In this document: piece by piece, positions 26,736-36,040 of the stretch
Position numbering within the stretch: the stretch's first letter is position 1
Layout of the letters: each line of letters begins with the position of its first letter
DNA from: Marinobacter vulgaris
Lineage (GTDB): Bacteria > Pseudomonadota > Gammaproteobacteria > Pseudomonadales > Oleiphilaceae
Assembly: GCF_003344045.1 (NCBI RefSeq)
Contig: NZ_QFWX01000006.1
Location: 62,001-126,000, forward strand
DNA: 64,000 nucleotides
Direction of reading: 5' to 3'
Position numbers and translations under genes: made by a program
Notes under the pieces: model-generated
What the model saw: only the letters and a program-made list of their open reading frames with translations
What the model was told of the DNA's origin: nothing
Database searches by the model: none

Positions 26736-27461
26736 GTGCCATTAACGTTATTGGTTATCGTATTGACGGTTGTTGCGTGGGTCTGGCTGCGCAGCCAGCC
26801 GGCGAGCCAGCGCAAACCGGCCATTCTCAAGCTGGTGTTGATTGCCGGGATCGCGATGGTAGTCCTGTTGGCCGTTACCGGTCGGCTGCATTTTCTGTTT
26901 GCACTGTTGGCGTTCCTTTTCCCGCTGTTGCGCCGGATACTGCCCTCTGTATTGACGGGAGGCATGGCGGGAGCGGGAAGAGGGGAGGCCAGGACCGGCA
27001 ACCAGTCCCGGGTTTCCAGTGATATTCTGGATATGACCCTGGACCATGACTCCGGAACCATGAGCGGCGAGATCCTGAAAGGCCCCATGGCCGGCCGGTC
27101 GCTGGCGGATCTTGAAGAGAGCGAATTTATCGAGCTGTTGCAATACTGCCGTGCCAACGACGAAGACTCCGCCCGCCTGCTGGAAACTTACCTCGACCGC
27201 CGGTTTGGGGACTCCTGGCGTGCTGACGACCAGGCAGGTGCTGGCGGCGAGGAAGCTGCTGGCGGGGACAGCTCCGGTAACGCCGGCGGCCCTCTGACCG
27301 AGAACGAAGCCCTCGATATACTCGGGCTGGCGCCCGGTGCCAGCCGGGAAGAAATTATCCAGGCGCATCGCCGGATGATGCAGAAAGTGCACCCGGACCG
27401 TGGTGGGAGTAACTATCTGGCGGCCCGTATCAATGAAGCCAAAGAATGCCTGCTGAGTTGA
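26736..27461 (+). CDS. Membrane-anchored J-domain protein
   Basis: 241 residues. Two membrane segments (about 1-18 and 29-66) are followed by a cytosolic region. A Gly-rich linker (GGEEAAGGDSSGNAGG) leads to a C-terminal J domain with EALDILGLAPGASREEI and the HPD motif in KVHPDRGG. The order, membrane first and J domain last, is like Tim14/Pam18 rather than DnaJ. It probably recruits DnaK to the membrane. The start is GTG with only a weak ribosome site. Convergent with the esterase gene. Confidence 0.88.
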   Translation: MPLTLLVIVLTVVAWVWLRSQPASQRKPAILKLVLIAGIAMVVLLAVTGRLHFLFALLAFLFPLLRRILPSVLTGGMAGAGRGEARTGNQSRVSSDILDMTLDHDSGTMSGEILKGPMAGRSLADLEESEFIELLQYCRANDEDSARLLETYLDRRFGDSWRADDQAGAGGEEAAGGDSSGNAGGPLTENEALDILGLAPGASREEIIQAHRRMMQKVHPDRGGSNYLAARINEAKECLLS

Positions 27462-27466
27462 TGCCT

Positions 27467-28543
27467 TTACGCCGAACCCGCTTCCACCCGCGACAGAAAC
27501 TCTCCGATATGCTCGAACGCTTCTTCCGCCTCCGGTAACAGGGGTGTAAACAGGTGCCATACATGAACCATGTCCGGCCAGGTTTCCAACTCCACCGGTG
27601 AGCCCGCAGCTCGCGCTTTCTCTGCGTAGCGCTGGGCGTTCTCCAGTAGAATTTCCGATTCGCTGACGTGAATCAGCGTCGGCGGCAGCCCGTGTAACTT
27701 CCCGCGCAGGGGCGATGCAATCGGGTTCGTGGGCAATACCCGCATGCCCAGAACAGTTCCCCACCACAAAAGCGGCGATGGTATACGGGCCAGCTTTTTT
27801 ACGGTTGGCCCCAGCATGACATCGCTTTTCAGATTGGCACGTTTGCCCAGTGACGTCACCATCAGTTCTGTGGAGGGTGACAGGGCAATCGCAGCGGTTG
27901 GTGCCTGCAGACCCTGGTCCCGTATCCAGGCGAGCAGTCCCAGGGCATGGCTGCCACCAGCGGAGTCTCCTGCGACCACCAGGAAATCCGCTGTAGCTTC
28001 TCCGTCCGGGCCGTTCTCCAGCAGCCAGCGATAGGCCTGCCGACAGTCGATGACGCCGTCCAGGTAGCGGTTTTCCGGCATCAGCCGGTAATCAACGGCA
28101 AATACGCAGGCGTGGGCCAGCTGTGACAACCGGTCGGTAATGGCGCGATGGCTTTTGGGGCTGCCGGCGACCCAGGAGCCGCCATGAATATAGAGAATGC
28201 GACGCTCGGGTTCTGCCTCTGGCGCAATCACCCATTCCCCCCTGGGGGGGCCGCTGCCGGGGGCGCGAATTTCCGAGACCGGTTCCAGATCATCGCTCAT
28301 GCTATCCATGTAGTTCCGCAACGCCTTCACGCGGGCGCGGCCATGGAGGCCTTCAGCCGCGGTATGCATACCCTTGACCCTTTCGATGACCTCCTGGCGC
28401 GCCTCGCTCTGCTGCTCGCGGGGGGGTGCTTCGTGGTCATCCCCGGCATCGTGATGCCGGCGCAGCAGGACCATCACGGCGGCAATCAGAGCGACCATGA
28501 TCAGTCCGAACCACATCATTGCGAACCAGGCGATTCCAAACAT
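27467..28543 (-). CDS. Alpha/beta hydrolase, HSL-type esterase, membrane anchored
   Basis: 358 residues. The N-terminus (FAMMWFGLIMVALIAAVMVLL) is a membrane anchor, followed by a charged linker. The hydrolase has the oxyanion motif HGGSW and the nucleophile elbow GDSAGG, with a C-terminal His in MVHVWHLF, all characteristic of hormone-sensitive-lipase-type esterases (family IV). It probably hydrolyses short-chain esters at the inner membrane. Stops only five bases from the convergent J-domain gene. Confidence 0.88.
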   Translation of the reverse strand: MFGIAWFAMMWFGLIMVALIAAVMVLLRRHHDAGDDHEAPPREQQSEARQEVIERVKGMHTAAEGLHGRARVKALRNYMDSMSDDLEPVSEIRAPGSGPPRGEWVIAPEAEPERRILYIHGGSWVAGSPKSHRAITDRLSQLAHACVFAVDYRLMPENRYLDGVIDCRQAYRWLLENGPDGEATADFLVVAGDSAGGSHALGLLAWIRDQGLQAPTAAIALSPSTELMVTSLGKRANLKSDVMLGPTVKKLARIPSPLLWWGTVLGMRVLPTNPIASPLRGKLHGLPPTLIHVSESEILLENAQRYAEKARAAGSPVELETWPDMVHVWHLFTPLLPEAEEAFEHIGEFLSRVEAGSA

Positions 28544-28562
28544 TGTGTACAGCCTTTGTTTG

Positions 28563-29426
28563 TCAGGGGGTGATGGTAATGGGCAGGCTCAACGCTGCCA
28601 GCAGCTGTTCCGCACCGGGTGCGGTAAAGAGTGCACACTCGCGACTGATCACCAGTCGCGAAGCACGTTCTTCCCGGAGCGTCCGGGCGACTGTTATCGG
28701 ATCAGTATCAGGCATGACTCGCAACCGGGTGCCAGCGCCGAGCACATCAAGATCCTGCCTGATGGCATCGAGCCGACTGGCAGTTGGCTCGCCGTCAGTG
28801 CCCAGAATAATCGTCACCGGCTGGTGATAGTGCCGGGAGATCTCGGCAGCTGTCAGCGCTGCCCGGTGATTGGCCCCGTCATGATCATTGAGGAAAACAA
28901 CCACCCGGTTCGGGTAGGGGAGCTTCTGTTCGCACCACAGCAGCACCTGCCCGGGTGACTGTCGAATCAGCCCCTGGGCAGTGGAGCCCAGCCGGGCGCC
29001 GGCCGTGGAAGACCAGCCAGCACGGCCGAGTACCAAAAGATCATCCGGCCCCGCCAGGGCCAAGACCTCCTCAATCACATGACCGCGGGCAACACTCAGG
29101 GCTGCCTTGCCTCCGCGCCGCTTGACGGCGCCGGCAAGTGCCGCGCGGGCATGGTCCGCCAGCCGCCGCATGCGCTGCTCCAGAATGCCGGGGTCGAATG
29201 GCCGGCTGATGCCGGAGGCCGAGCCGACCTCGCGGGAGAAACCGTATCCGGCGCTGCGTACCAGGTTCAACTCCTCGACAAACACCCCGAGGATGTCAGC
29301 ACCTCGTTTCCCGGCTATGTCGGCGGCGGCTTCCAGGGCCGCATAGCTCATCCGTGAACCGTCGATAAGCACCAGAACCCGCCCACGCGTTGCAGCCTGA
29401 TCCTCAGGCTCTTGCGTATTAGTCAC
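28563..29426 (-). CDS. UspA-type stress protein, two-domain
   Basis: 287 residues from GTG 29426. The first half has RVLVLIDGSRMSYAALEAAADIAGKRGADILGVFVEEL, a clear Usp start, and VLGRAGWSSTAGARLGSTAQGLIRQ near 165 resembles the nucleotide loop (GxxGxxxxxxGS). The second half (VVVFLNDHDGANHRAAL) is a diverged repeat. GTG 29426 is chosen because GGAGG lies eight bases before it. It overlaps the end of the LonB-like gene by eight bases, so translation is probably coupled. The frame extends upstream to 29492, but that part lies inside the protease gene. Confidence 0.82.
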   Translation of the reverse strand: MTNTQEPEDQAATRGRVLVLIDGSRMSYAALEAAADIAGKRGADILGVFVEELNLVRSAGYGFSREVGSASGISRPFDPGILEQRMRRLADHARAALAGAVKRRGGKAALSVARGHVIEEVLALAGPDDLLVLGRAGWSSTAGARLGSTAQGLIRQSPGQVLLWCEQKLPYPNRVVVFLNDHDGANHRAALTAAEISRHYHQPVTIILGTDGEPTASRLDAIRQDLDVLGAGTRLRVMPDTDPITVARTLREERASRLVISRECALFTAPGAEQLLAALSLPITITP

Positions 29427-31821
29427 GATCTGCGCCTCCACTGCTGTCACTGCCTCCCTCGCCGTCTTCCGGTTTTTTGCTGACCTCGGCAAACCGGGAC
29501 AGGCGGTTGGCGACTACCCGGTTGAAGGACGCCTCGGGAAACTCGCCGTTCTCATCGGGTTCGCCGGCTTCCATGCCCGTCAAAATTTCAATTGCCTGAT
29601 TGATTTGGGAGACCGGGTAGATGCTGAAATCGCCATCGGTAATGGCCTTGCGGACCGCCTGGTTGAGCATGAGATGCTCGACATTGCTGGCGGGCAAGAT
29701 CACGCCCTGGCCGTGAACCTTCCCGGCCTCGCGACAGGTATCAAAAAAACCCTCGATCTTTTCGTTGACGCCGCCCACGGCCTGGACCTCGCCGTGCTGG
29801 TTCATAGAACCGGTGACGGCAATGCTCTGGCGCAACGGCAGGCGGCTGATCGCAGACAGCAGAACACAGGTCTCTGCGACGGATGCAGAATCGCCCTCTA
29901 CACCCCCGTAAGACTGCTCGAACGCCAGGCTTGCCGACAGGGACAGTTCGCCATCCCCTGCATATTGGCTCGCCAGAAAGCGTGAAAGAATCATCACGGC
30001 CTTGCTGTGAATCGGGCCGCCGAGCTTGGCTTCCCGTTCAATATCCACCACCTGCGCTTTGCCCGGCCGGGCGGTGGCGGTGATCCGGGTAGGCTGGCCA
30101 AACATGGAGGCGCCGAGTCTGAGCACCGATAGTCCGTTCACCTGGCCCACGGTCTCGCCTTCAGTGGCAATCATGACGATGCCGCGGGTAATCTGCTCCC
30201 GACTGCGGTCGCGAATGCGGCTGGCGCGGAATTCACGCTCGTCAATCGCCTGTTGCATGTGATCCGCCTCGATGGCGACGATACCTGCCCGATCGGCCCA
30301 ATGGTCAGCCTCACTGATGAGGTCCCGAAGCGCCCGGTCGTGTGCCGTCAGCTTGCGCTGATCCGCCGCCAGGCGGCTTGCCTGTTCTATCAGCCTTGCC
30401 ACTGCCTCCCGGGAAAGCGGGCGGCATTTCAGCTGCCGTGCCATGGTGGCAATCATGCGCGCATAGAGCCCGTAGCTATCGTCGTCCCGGTTGAGATCGT
30501 CCTCAAAGTCCGCTTCGACTTTGAAAAGATCCAGGAAATCAGGATCGTAGTGGGCCAGCAGGTAATACAGCATGCGATCGCCCAATAATACGACTTTAAC
30601 CGATACCGGAATGGGTTCTGGCTGCAGGCTTATGGTGCTGGCCAATCCGTAGAGACGCTCCAGGGACTCGATCCGGATCTCGCCGGAGAACAGAATGCGT
30701 TTTAGGCTCTCCCAGGCCATCGGCTGGCCCAGTATCCGGCCGGCGTCGATGATCAGATAGCCACCGTTGGCCCGGTGAACGGAGCCACCCTTGATCAGGG
30801 TAAAATCGGTATAAAGGGTGCCCTGGCGGGCCCGGTGCTCAATCTGGCCCGCCAGGTGCTGATGATTCGGCAGGTCCTCGTAGATGACCGGCGCACCGGT
30901 TGTCTCTGCATTATCCACCAGCAGGTTGACTTTGTACCGCGCCAGCAAGCCACTGGGCGGACCGTTCTCGCCGTCCTGGAACGCTTCTGCGTGTTCCACC
31001 ACATCTTCACGTATGGCATCAAGGTAGTCGACAACGGCGGGATTGTGCCGCCATTTTTCGCGAAGCTCGCCGATCGGGCCGCCAAGCGTGAGCTGAACCA
31101 TTTCTTCATTCAGGGCGTGAATCCGCTCCCGGGCTTCCTTGCCCAGGCGTGGGAATTGTTGAATGGTCTGCTGCAGTTTCTTCTGGAGTTCCTCTATCTT
31201 GGATTCGACGAGCGCCTTTTCCTCGTCAGAGAACTTTTTGTAGTCCTCCGGATCAACAACTTCGCCATTGCGCATGGGAGCAAAGGTGAAGCCCGCAGGC
31301 GTCGTTATCATGGCGATATTGTTGGCGTTGGCCTCTTTCTGGATTTCAAACAAGCCCTGATGCTGGCGCTTTGTCATTTCCTCCTGCAACTCCTGCAGGC
31401 GGGCCTGATACTCCTCGCTTTCGAAGGTCGCCGGAATCGCTGTACGCAGCTCCGCCGCGAGATCGTTCATATCTTTCTTGAATTGTCGCCCTTCGCCGGC
31501 GGCGAGGCGAAGGGCCCTGGGCCGGTCAGGAAACTCAAAGTTGTGAACATGGCACCAATCCGAGGGCACAGGTTGCCGTTCGGTATAATTGGCCAGGAAG
31601 CGCTCGACCAGTTCGTGCTTGCCGGCGCCAGCGGGCCCCAGGACAAACAGGTTGAACCCGTCTGCCTTCATACTGGCCCCGAACTCGAGGGCCCGAAGCA
31701 TACGCTCCTGGCCACAGGGCAGCTCCAGATCCTCCAGCGAGTCGGTGGTTTCGAAATCCAGCTGATCGATTGGGCAGCGGCGATAGACCTGTTCCGGGGT
31801 CAAAGGCGAGGGTAATGTCAT
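29419..31821 (-). CDS. LonB-like ATP-dependent protease
   Basis: 800 residues from ATG 31821, preceded by AGGAGG. An N-terminal AAA domain holds Walker A GPAGAGKHE near residue 58 and is interrupted by a long coiled-coil insert (about 150-270, many E, K, Q). The C-terminal protease domain has the catalytic Ser in EGDSASVAE and Lys in NEKIEGFF, both intact. This is the membrane-free LonB/YcbZ-like class, larger than archaeal LonB and without a Lon N-domain. The end is a Gly/Ser/Asp-rich tail. It is followed by the coupled Usp gene. I see no convincing heat-shock promoter in the 320 bases upstream. Confidence 0.92.
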   Translation of the reverse strand: MTLPSPLTPEQVYRRCPIDQLDFETTDSLEDLELPCGQERMLRALEFGASMKADGFNLFVLGPAGAGKHELVERFLANYTERQPVPSDWCHVHNFEFPDRPRALRLAAGEGRQFKKDMNDLAAELRTAIPATFESEEYQARLQELQEEMTKRQHQGLFEIQKEANANNIAMITTPAGFTFAPMRNGEVVDPEDYKKFSDEEKALVESKIEELQKKLQQTIQQFPRLGKEARERIHALNEEMVQLTLGGPIGELREKWRHNPAVVDYLDAIREDVVEHAEAFQDGENGPPSGLLARYKVNLLVDNAETTGAPVIYEDLPNHQHLAGQIEHRARQGTLYTDFTLIKGGSVHRANGGYLIIDAGRILGQPMAWESLKRILFSGEIRIESLERLYGLASTISLQPEPIPVSVKVVLLGDRMLYYLLAHYDPDFLDLFKVEADFEDDLNRDDDSYGLYARMIATMARQLKCRPLSREAVARLIEQASRLAADQRKLTAHDRALRDLISEADHWADRAGIVAIEADHMQQAIDEREFRASRIRDRSREQITRGIVMIATEGETVGQVNGLSVLRLGASMFGQPTRITATARPGKAQVVDIEREAKLGGPIHSKAVMILSRFLASQYAGDGELSLSASLAFEQSYGGVEGDSASVAETCVLLSAISRLPLRQSIAVTGSMNQHGEVQAVGGVNEKIEGFFDTCREAGKVHGQGVILPASNVEHLMLNQAVRKAITDGDFSIYPVSQINQAIEILTGMEAGEPDENGEFPEASFNRVVANRLSRFAEVSKKPEDGEGGSDSSGGADRD

Positions 31822-32142
31822 CAGCGTCCTCCTGATGATTGGCTGGCAGCCTGGGAAACTGCGGAGAATTTCACTCAAGGATAGACCACTAAATCGCTTT
31901 ATTTTGGTAATCCTTTCTGTAGTGCCATTGATTTCGACCCTCCTGTTTGACTTCATCAGGGGGTGGACTAATGTGAAAGATGATGCCCATCAGCGCACTG
32001 CAGCCTGAAAGGAACGATTAGCGTGACCTGGGTGGGATGCTTTTGATTCCTTTGTTAGAGCCCCGTGTCTTTACAATGACGCTCTTGCCGTCAGGGAATC
32101 CTCCGAATGTTCAGCCGGATGCTGGAAGGAGGGTTTGTAGCC
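31822..32142. other. Divergent intergenic region, no gene seen
   Basis: About 320 bases between the LonB-like and the 288-residue genes. It must hold both promoters. I looked for sigma70 and sigma32 elements and repeats on both strands and found none that I can support. The sequence is of average composition. Confidence 0.5.
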
Positions 32143-33009
32143 ATGAGTGAAGGCATAAAGCTCCATACTAACCTTGTCATTGTGGCGGTGCTTTTATTCG
32201 CCGCTTTTTTCACCTATATGATGCTCAGTAGTTCCGGCCCGGGCCTGTTCAAGGTGGAGACCAAAGGCGGGAACTCAATCGTTCTTGATTTCAGCGGCCG
32301 TGAGTATGAGCTGTCCAGCCTCTTCGACAATGTGATGGCAGACGAAGATCAGGCCGACATCGTCCGGGCGATGCTGCGGGAGCGATACGGTCTTTACAGC
32401 GTTCAGAGTGTCGAGTTTGTGGATTACTTACGCAGGCTTTCGCCACAAGATGAGGTTTCCAAAGAGATCATTGACCTGCTGGTGGATGGTGCAGGGCCGT
32501 TTGATCATCAGTTCCATACCTATCGAAACATCCATAGCCTCAGCGCCGCCCTTGAAATAATCGGACTGGACCGCGACTCTCCGGCCGCCGTGCGACTCAG
32601 GGAAGCCGCCAACCAGCAGGAGGGTATTTTCCAGCAGGTTGGCATACCTGTTCGCGTCACGTTTGTGCCTGACTCACAACTTTCTGATAATTCGGCCGCC
32701 GTCTGCTCGCCACGAAGGCACAAGTTCATCGGTCACGACCTGCTTCTGATCAATGGCGAGCAGACACAAAGAATGGTGTCTGTGTTCGCTGAGAGACCCT
32801 TTCACTGCGCCCAGCTTCCTGACCCGGACGCCACCGAAGTTATCATGATCAATGCCAACACTGCCGAGGCACTTTACGGGAGTGTCGGGCAGGAGCGGCT
32901 TCAGTTGGCGGTGGCTTACATAGTCCCCCTTGGCTACCAGGTAAAAATGGTCATCGGTCGGGAGGAGGTCGTTTCAATGGTGTTAACAGGGGTGGGAGGT
33001 GAAAAATGA
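32143..33009 (+). CDS. Hypothetical single-span membrane protein
   Basis: 288 residues from ATG 32143, preceded by GGAAGGAGGG; an upstream ATG at 32107 lacks this. Residues 8-27 are a membrane anchor (TNLVIVAVLLFAAFFTYMML). The rest is soluble and presumably periplasmic: an acidic helical middle part and two Cys (CSPRRH and HCAQLP) that could pair. I do not recognise the family. It overlaps the next small gene by four bases (ATGA), so the two are likely cotranslated. Confidence 0.75.
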   Translation: MSEGIKLHTNLVIVAVLLFAAFFTYMMLSSSGPGLFKVETKGGNSIVLDFSGREYELSSLFDNVMADEDQADIVRAMLRERYGLYSVQSVEFVDYLRRLSPQDEVSKEIIDLLVDGAGPFDHQFHTYRNIHSLSAALEIIGLDRDSPAAVRLREAANQQEGIFQQVGIPVRVTFVPDSQLSDNSAAVCSPRRHKFIGHDLLLINGEQTQRMVSVFAERPFHCAQLPDPDATEVIMINANTAEALYGSVGQERLQLAVAYIVPLGYQVKMVIGREEVVSMVLTGVGGEK

Positions 33010-33167
33010 GCGTACTTGTAAAAATGCGAGTAACTGTATTGTTGGCTGGCTTCTTTTTTGCGTCCGCGACGCTGGCGAATTGTGTCTATAACGGCCGCTC
33101 CTATCCAACCGGCACGGTTATCGGACCGCTCGTATGTCAGCCGGATGGCACCTGGAAACAGCGGTAA
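33006..33167 (+). CDS. Small exported protein, DUF1496/YnjH-like
   Basis: 53 residues starting in the ATGA overlap with the preceding gene. A signal peptide covers residues 1-24 (VTVLLAGFFFASATLA). The mature 29 residues read NCVYNGRSYPTGTVIGPLVC and continue with a Gln/Pro tail; two Cys could form a disulfide. The YNGxxYxxGxV pattern resembles DUF1496 (E. coli YnjH). Function unknown, but the coupling to the membrane protein suggests a periplasmic partner. Confidence 0.72.
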   Translation: MSVLVKMRVTVLLAGFFFASATLANCVYNGRSYPTGTVIGPLVCQPDGTWKQR

Positions 33168-33314
33168 AAAATCAGCAGAGATTTACGTTCTGATTCTTCC
33201 CTGGAAAACCAATCCATGTTTTTGGTCGTAGCCCCTGATGCATGGCAAACTTCAATGCCTTTGATATGCTTGATTGCAAGCAGGTTTTTACAGTTGAAAA
33301 AAAGGAGCAGATAT

Positions 33315-33806
33315 ATGTCCAGCCCAGAGCACAAGCAGAAAATCTGGAGTCTCATCAAAGATATCAAGACCGGGATGATGACAACCCGCCACGGCGAAGA
33401 GCTGCGGTCGCGGCCCATGGTTCTGGTGCAGGATGAATACGACGGCGTTCTGTGGTTTTACACCGACCTGGAGTCGGAAAAAGTATTCGAACTGGAAAGC
33501 GATAACGATGTCTGTATCTCTTTCGCTGACCCGGACGACCATGTATATGTGTCGCTCACCGGTGTCGGCCGGGCCATTCAGGACAAGACGTTGATCGACA
33601 AATACTGGAATCCGTTCGTTGCGGCCTGGTTCCCTGACGGCAAAGATGCGCCCAATGTGGGTATGATAGAAATCAAGGTCGTGAAAGGAGAACACTGGAA
33701 CAGCGACAGCAGCAAAATGCTGAAAAGTGTCAAAACGGCCAAAGCCAAGATGAAAGGCGAGCAGCCAGACCTCGGGGAACACGAGAAGTTTGGCTTGGAC
33801 AAGTAG
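33315..33806 (+). CDS. Pyridoxamine-phosphate-oxidase-fold general stress protein
   Basis: 163 residues from ATG 33315 with AAAGGAG upstream. The split-barrel flavin-binding fold of the stress protein 26 family is recognisable from MMTTRHGEELRSRPMVLV, VLWFYTDLESEKV and VYVSLTGVGRAI. FMN or F420 binding is usual, but the substrate is unknown. It is a single gene; the 147 bases before it hold no recognisable element beyond an AT-rich stretch. Confidence 0.9.
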   Translation: MSSPEHKQKIWSLIKDIKTGMMTTRHGEELRSRPMVLVQDEYDGVLWFYTDLESEKVFELESDNDVCISFADPDDHVYVSLTGVGRAIQDKTLIDKYWNPFVAAWFPDGKDAPNVGMIEIKVVKGEHWNSDSSKMLKSVKTAKAKMKGEQPDLGEHEKFGLDK

Positions 33807-33894
33807 ATTTCCCGGGGCGATTGGGCGATTCTACGCAGTCATGCATCTTAAGGGATCGTAACCATGTCGCCACAAGATAAGGCGGAGCGAGCCG

Positions 33895-35040
33895 ATGGCT
33901 GAATCATTCTCCGCGGCGGTGGCAGAACAGCTGAGGCAAAACCTGGGCGCGGCTCTCCAGGCTCTGACCGGCGAAAATGTGGAGTGGGGAGAGTTCGCGG
34001 CTCAGTTATTGAGCCAACTGCTTATCTCCATTTTCTACCTCGCGTTATTTGTCACAGCCTATCTGCTGGTGATTGGCGCGATCCGCCTGGTGATAGGCAA
34101 ACAGCGGGCGCAACAACCATTGTTCTCACAGGTTCGCAGCGGCGTCCGCTACCTGGCCGGGCTGGGCGCGTTGCTGGTGATCCTGGCCCAGTTCGGGGCC
34201 TCCCCCGAGTTCCTCAAGGCCATGGCTCGGGCGGGCTTGATGGTCCTGGGATTTTTTATCGCCTGGATGATTGTCGGGCGGTTGATGAAGGAGGCGGTGA
34301 CTCGCTACCGGCTGGATCCCTCTATCCGCCAGCTGGTCGAAAACCTGTTTTCAGTATTTGCCGGCACCCTGGCTCTGGTGACAGTACTGGCCCAGTTCGG
34401 GTTTGATGTAATCTCCATTATTGCAGGTCTGGGCATCGTCGGTATTGCGGTCGGTTTTGCGGCGCAATCCACCCTTTCAAACTTCATTGCAGGCATTACC
34501 CTGCTGATTGAGCGCCCCTTCCACATTGGTGACTGGGTAACGATCAACGGCCAGGACGGCAAGGTCGTCAAGATCGCCCTGCGCACCACCTGGCTGCGCA
34601 CCCGGGATAATATTTTCGCAATGATCCCGAACGACAGCGTGGCGTCATCGGATATCATTAATTACAGTGCCGAAGGCGCGACCCGCCTTAACATTCCGGT
34701 GGGTATTGCCTACAAGGAGTCCGCGAAAGCTGCCAGGGAGGTCCTTATGCCGGTTTTACTGGGCCACCCGGAGGTGTTGCAGGGACCGGGGAAGGAACCG
34801 CGGGTGATGCTCAAGAGCCTGGGTGATTCCTCGCAGGACCTGGAAGTCAAAGTCTGGATTACCCCCGACAACCTGGATATTCAGCCGCGAATCATGGCGG
34901 ATATTCTGGAGCAGATGAAAGCGGCGCTGGACGCTGCCGGTATCGAGATTCCTTTCCCGCACCTGCAGCTGTTCATAGATGACGCCAAAGGACTTAAGCC
35001 AATCGTTGAGCCGCTCTATCCGAAGCTGGCAGGGGGTTGA
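33895..35040 (+). CDS. Mechanosensitive channel, MscS family
   Basis: 381 residues. An amphipathic N-terminal part is followed by about four membrane segments, the last being the MscS pore helix and its continuation (GLGIVGIAVGFAAQSTLSNF then RPFHIGDWV). The cytosolic beta domain (VKIALRTTWLRTRDN, IPNDSVASSDIINYS) and the C-terminal alpha-beta domain follow. It releases osmolytes on hypo-osmotic shock, fitting a marine or halophilic host. GGAG precedes the ATG. Confidence 0.93.
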   Translation: MAESFSAAVAEQLRQNLGAALQALTGENVEWGEFAAQLLSQLLISIFYLALFVTAYLLVIGAIRLVIGKQRAQQPLFSQVRSGVRYLAGLGALLVILAQFGASPEFLKAMARAGLMVLGFFIAWMIVGRLMKEAVTRYRLDPSIRQLVENLFSVFAGTLALVTVLAQFGFDVISIIAGLGIVGIAVGFAAQSTLSNFIAGITLLIERPFHIGDWVTINGQDGKVVKIALRTTWLRTRDNIFAMIPNDSVASSDIINYSAEGATRLNIPVGIAYKESAKAAREVLMPVLLGHPEVLQGPGKEPRVMLKSLGDSSQDLEVKVWITPDNLDIQPRIMADILEQMKAALDAAGIEIPFPHLQLFIDDAKGLKPIVEPLYPKLAGG

Positions 35041-35066
35041 CCGATTAAACCGGGGCGGATCCCGAG

Positions 35067-35525
35067 TTAATCGGGCATCTCCTCTGAAAACTCCTGCACG
35101 AGCGGCTCCATCAGCCGATATACCCAGGCCGGGTCGCCATCCTGCAGTGTCAACTGCACCCGCTCGTAGCGGACACCCAGGCGCTCGTAGCGATCCAGGG
35201 CCCGGAGTTCCTCGGCATTCACTGTAATTACCTGTCCTTCGGTGACGGCCCCTTCGACCGGTTTGATGTCCAGCTCCTCCTTACGGAAGCCGGGTAGCTT
35301 GGCAGGTTCACCGTCCCCGGCGCGCCCCATTACCAGCCAGCGCACCCAGGGCTCCGTGAGGGTGCCATAGACGAAGACCGAATAGGTGGCGTCTTCATCG
35401 ATGTCAGGCAGGTCTCCGGTGGGGTTGTAGCCATAGGGGCTGGCAAAGGTCAGCCAAAGGTAGCCAATGCCCAAAACAATGAGGGTTGCGATGGCGGCCA
35501 GGGTATAAAGGATTGGTTTTTTCAT
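35067..35525 (-). CDS. Gamma-glutamylcyclotransferase-like (AIG2) protein with N-terminal anchor
   Basis: 152 residues. Residues 5-25 are a membrane anchor or uncleaved signal. The cyclotransferase-like fold shows FVYGTLTEPWVRW (the substrate-binding YGTL motif), KLPGFRK and RALDRYERLGVRYER, where the family Glu is found. Membrane attachment is unusual for this family, whose members are mostly cytosolic. Activity is not assured. Confidence 0.82.
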   Translation of the reverse strand: MKKPILYTLAAIATLIVLGIGYLWLTFASPYGYNPTGDLPDIDEDATYSVFVYGTLTEPWVRWLVMGRAGDGEPAKLPGFRKEELDIKPVEGAVTEGQVITVNAEELRALDRYERLGVRYERVQLTLQDGDPAWVYRLMEPLVQEFSEEMPD

Positions 35526-35667
35526 TGAACGTTACTCACTCTTTGCGGCATGAATTTCCACTTATGCCTATATAACCAATTCGGGAAGCATGCTAAAAGG
35601 TCTGGCCCAGTGGCCGCCAGTATTTCCTGAAGAGCCCGGGCGTCTCTCCATTCACCAGGATTTCAGC

Positions 35668-36012
35668 ATGTCAGACAAGTTTTTCTTCAAAGGCCGGCAA
35701 GACGCCCGCCAGCATCACACCGCTTATGGCGGCTTTCAGACCAACGCCAGCCAGAAGAGTGGCAGCAAGAAGTTCCCGCTAACACTGGTGGTTACCAGTG
35801 AGGCGCGCAAACTGGAGATCAAGGCTCAGGTAGCCAGGGCCGGGCTGCATGCGAACATCAAAATGGATACCCGCGAGGGCGCTGTTGAATCCATTGCCGA
35901 ACTGACCGCGCTCCAGAACAAGGGCTTGACCGTTACCACGGCGAAGGCACCCTCGCGCAATGACCCTTGTCGCTGTGGCAGCGGCCTGAAGTTCAAGAAA
36001 TGCTGTGGCTGA
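35668..36012 (+). CDS. SEC-C zinc-motif protein (PBPRA1643 type)
   Basis: 114 residues from ATG 35668. The last 20 residues are a SEC-C motif, NDPCRCGSGLKFKKCCG, with four Cys for zinc. The first part (KFFFKGRQDARQHHTAYGGFQ) is typical of the PBPRA1643 SWIM/SEC-C family. The zinc motif suggests nucleic acid or ribosome/SecA contact; function unknown. It is followed closely by the DUF3010 gene, with which it probably forms an operon. Confidence 0.9.
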   Translation: MSDKFFFKGRQDARQHHTAYGGFQTNASQKSGSKKFPLTLVVTSEARKLEIKAQVARAGLHANIKMDTREGAVESIAELTALQNKGLTVTTAKAPSRNDPCRCGSGLKFKKCCG

Positions 36013-36040
36013 GGGTAATGATCGCAAAGAGAGCAATGCC

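Noticed and set aside
30775..31815. Long open frame opposite the LonB-like gene (346 codons)
   Set aside because: It is the antisense of a clearly recognisable protease and its translation matches no family; a shadow of GC-rich coding sequence.
35058..35078. CCCGAGTTAATCGGG hairpin after the MscS gene as a terminator
   Set aside because: The stem is five pairs, no T-run follows, and it overlaps the convergent gene's stop.
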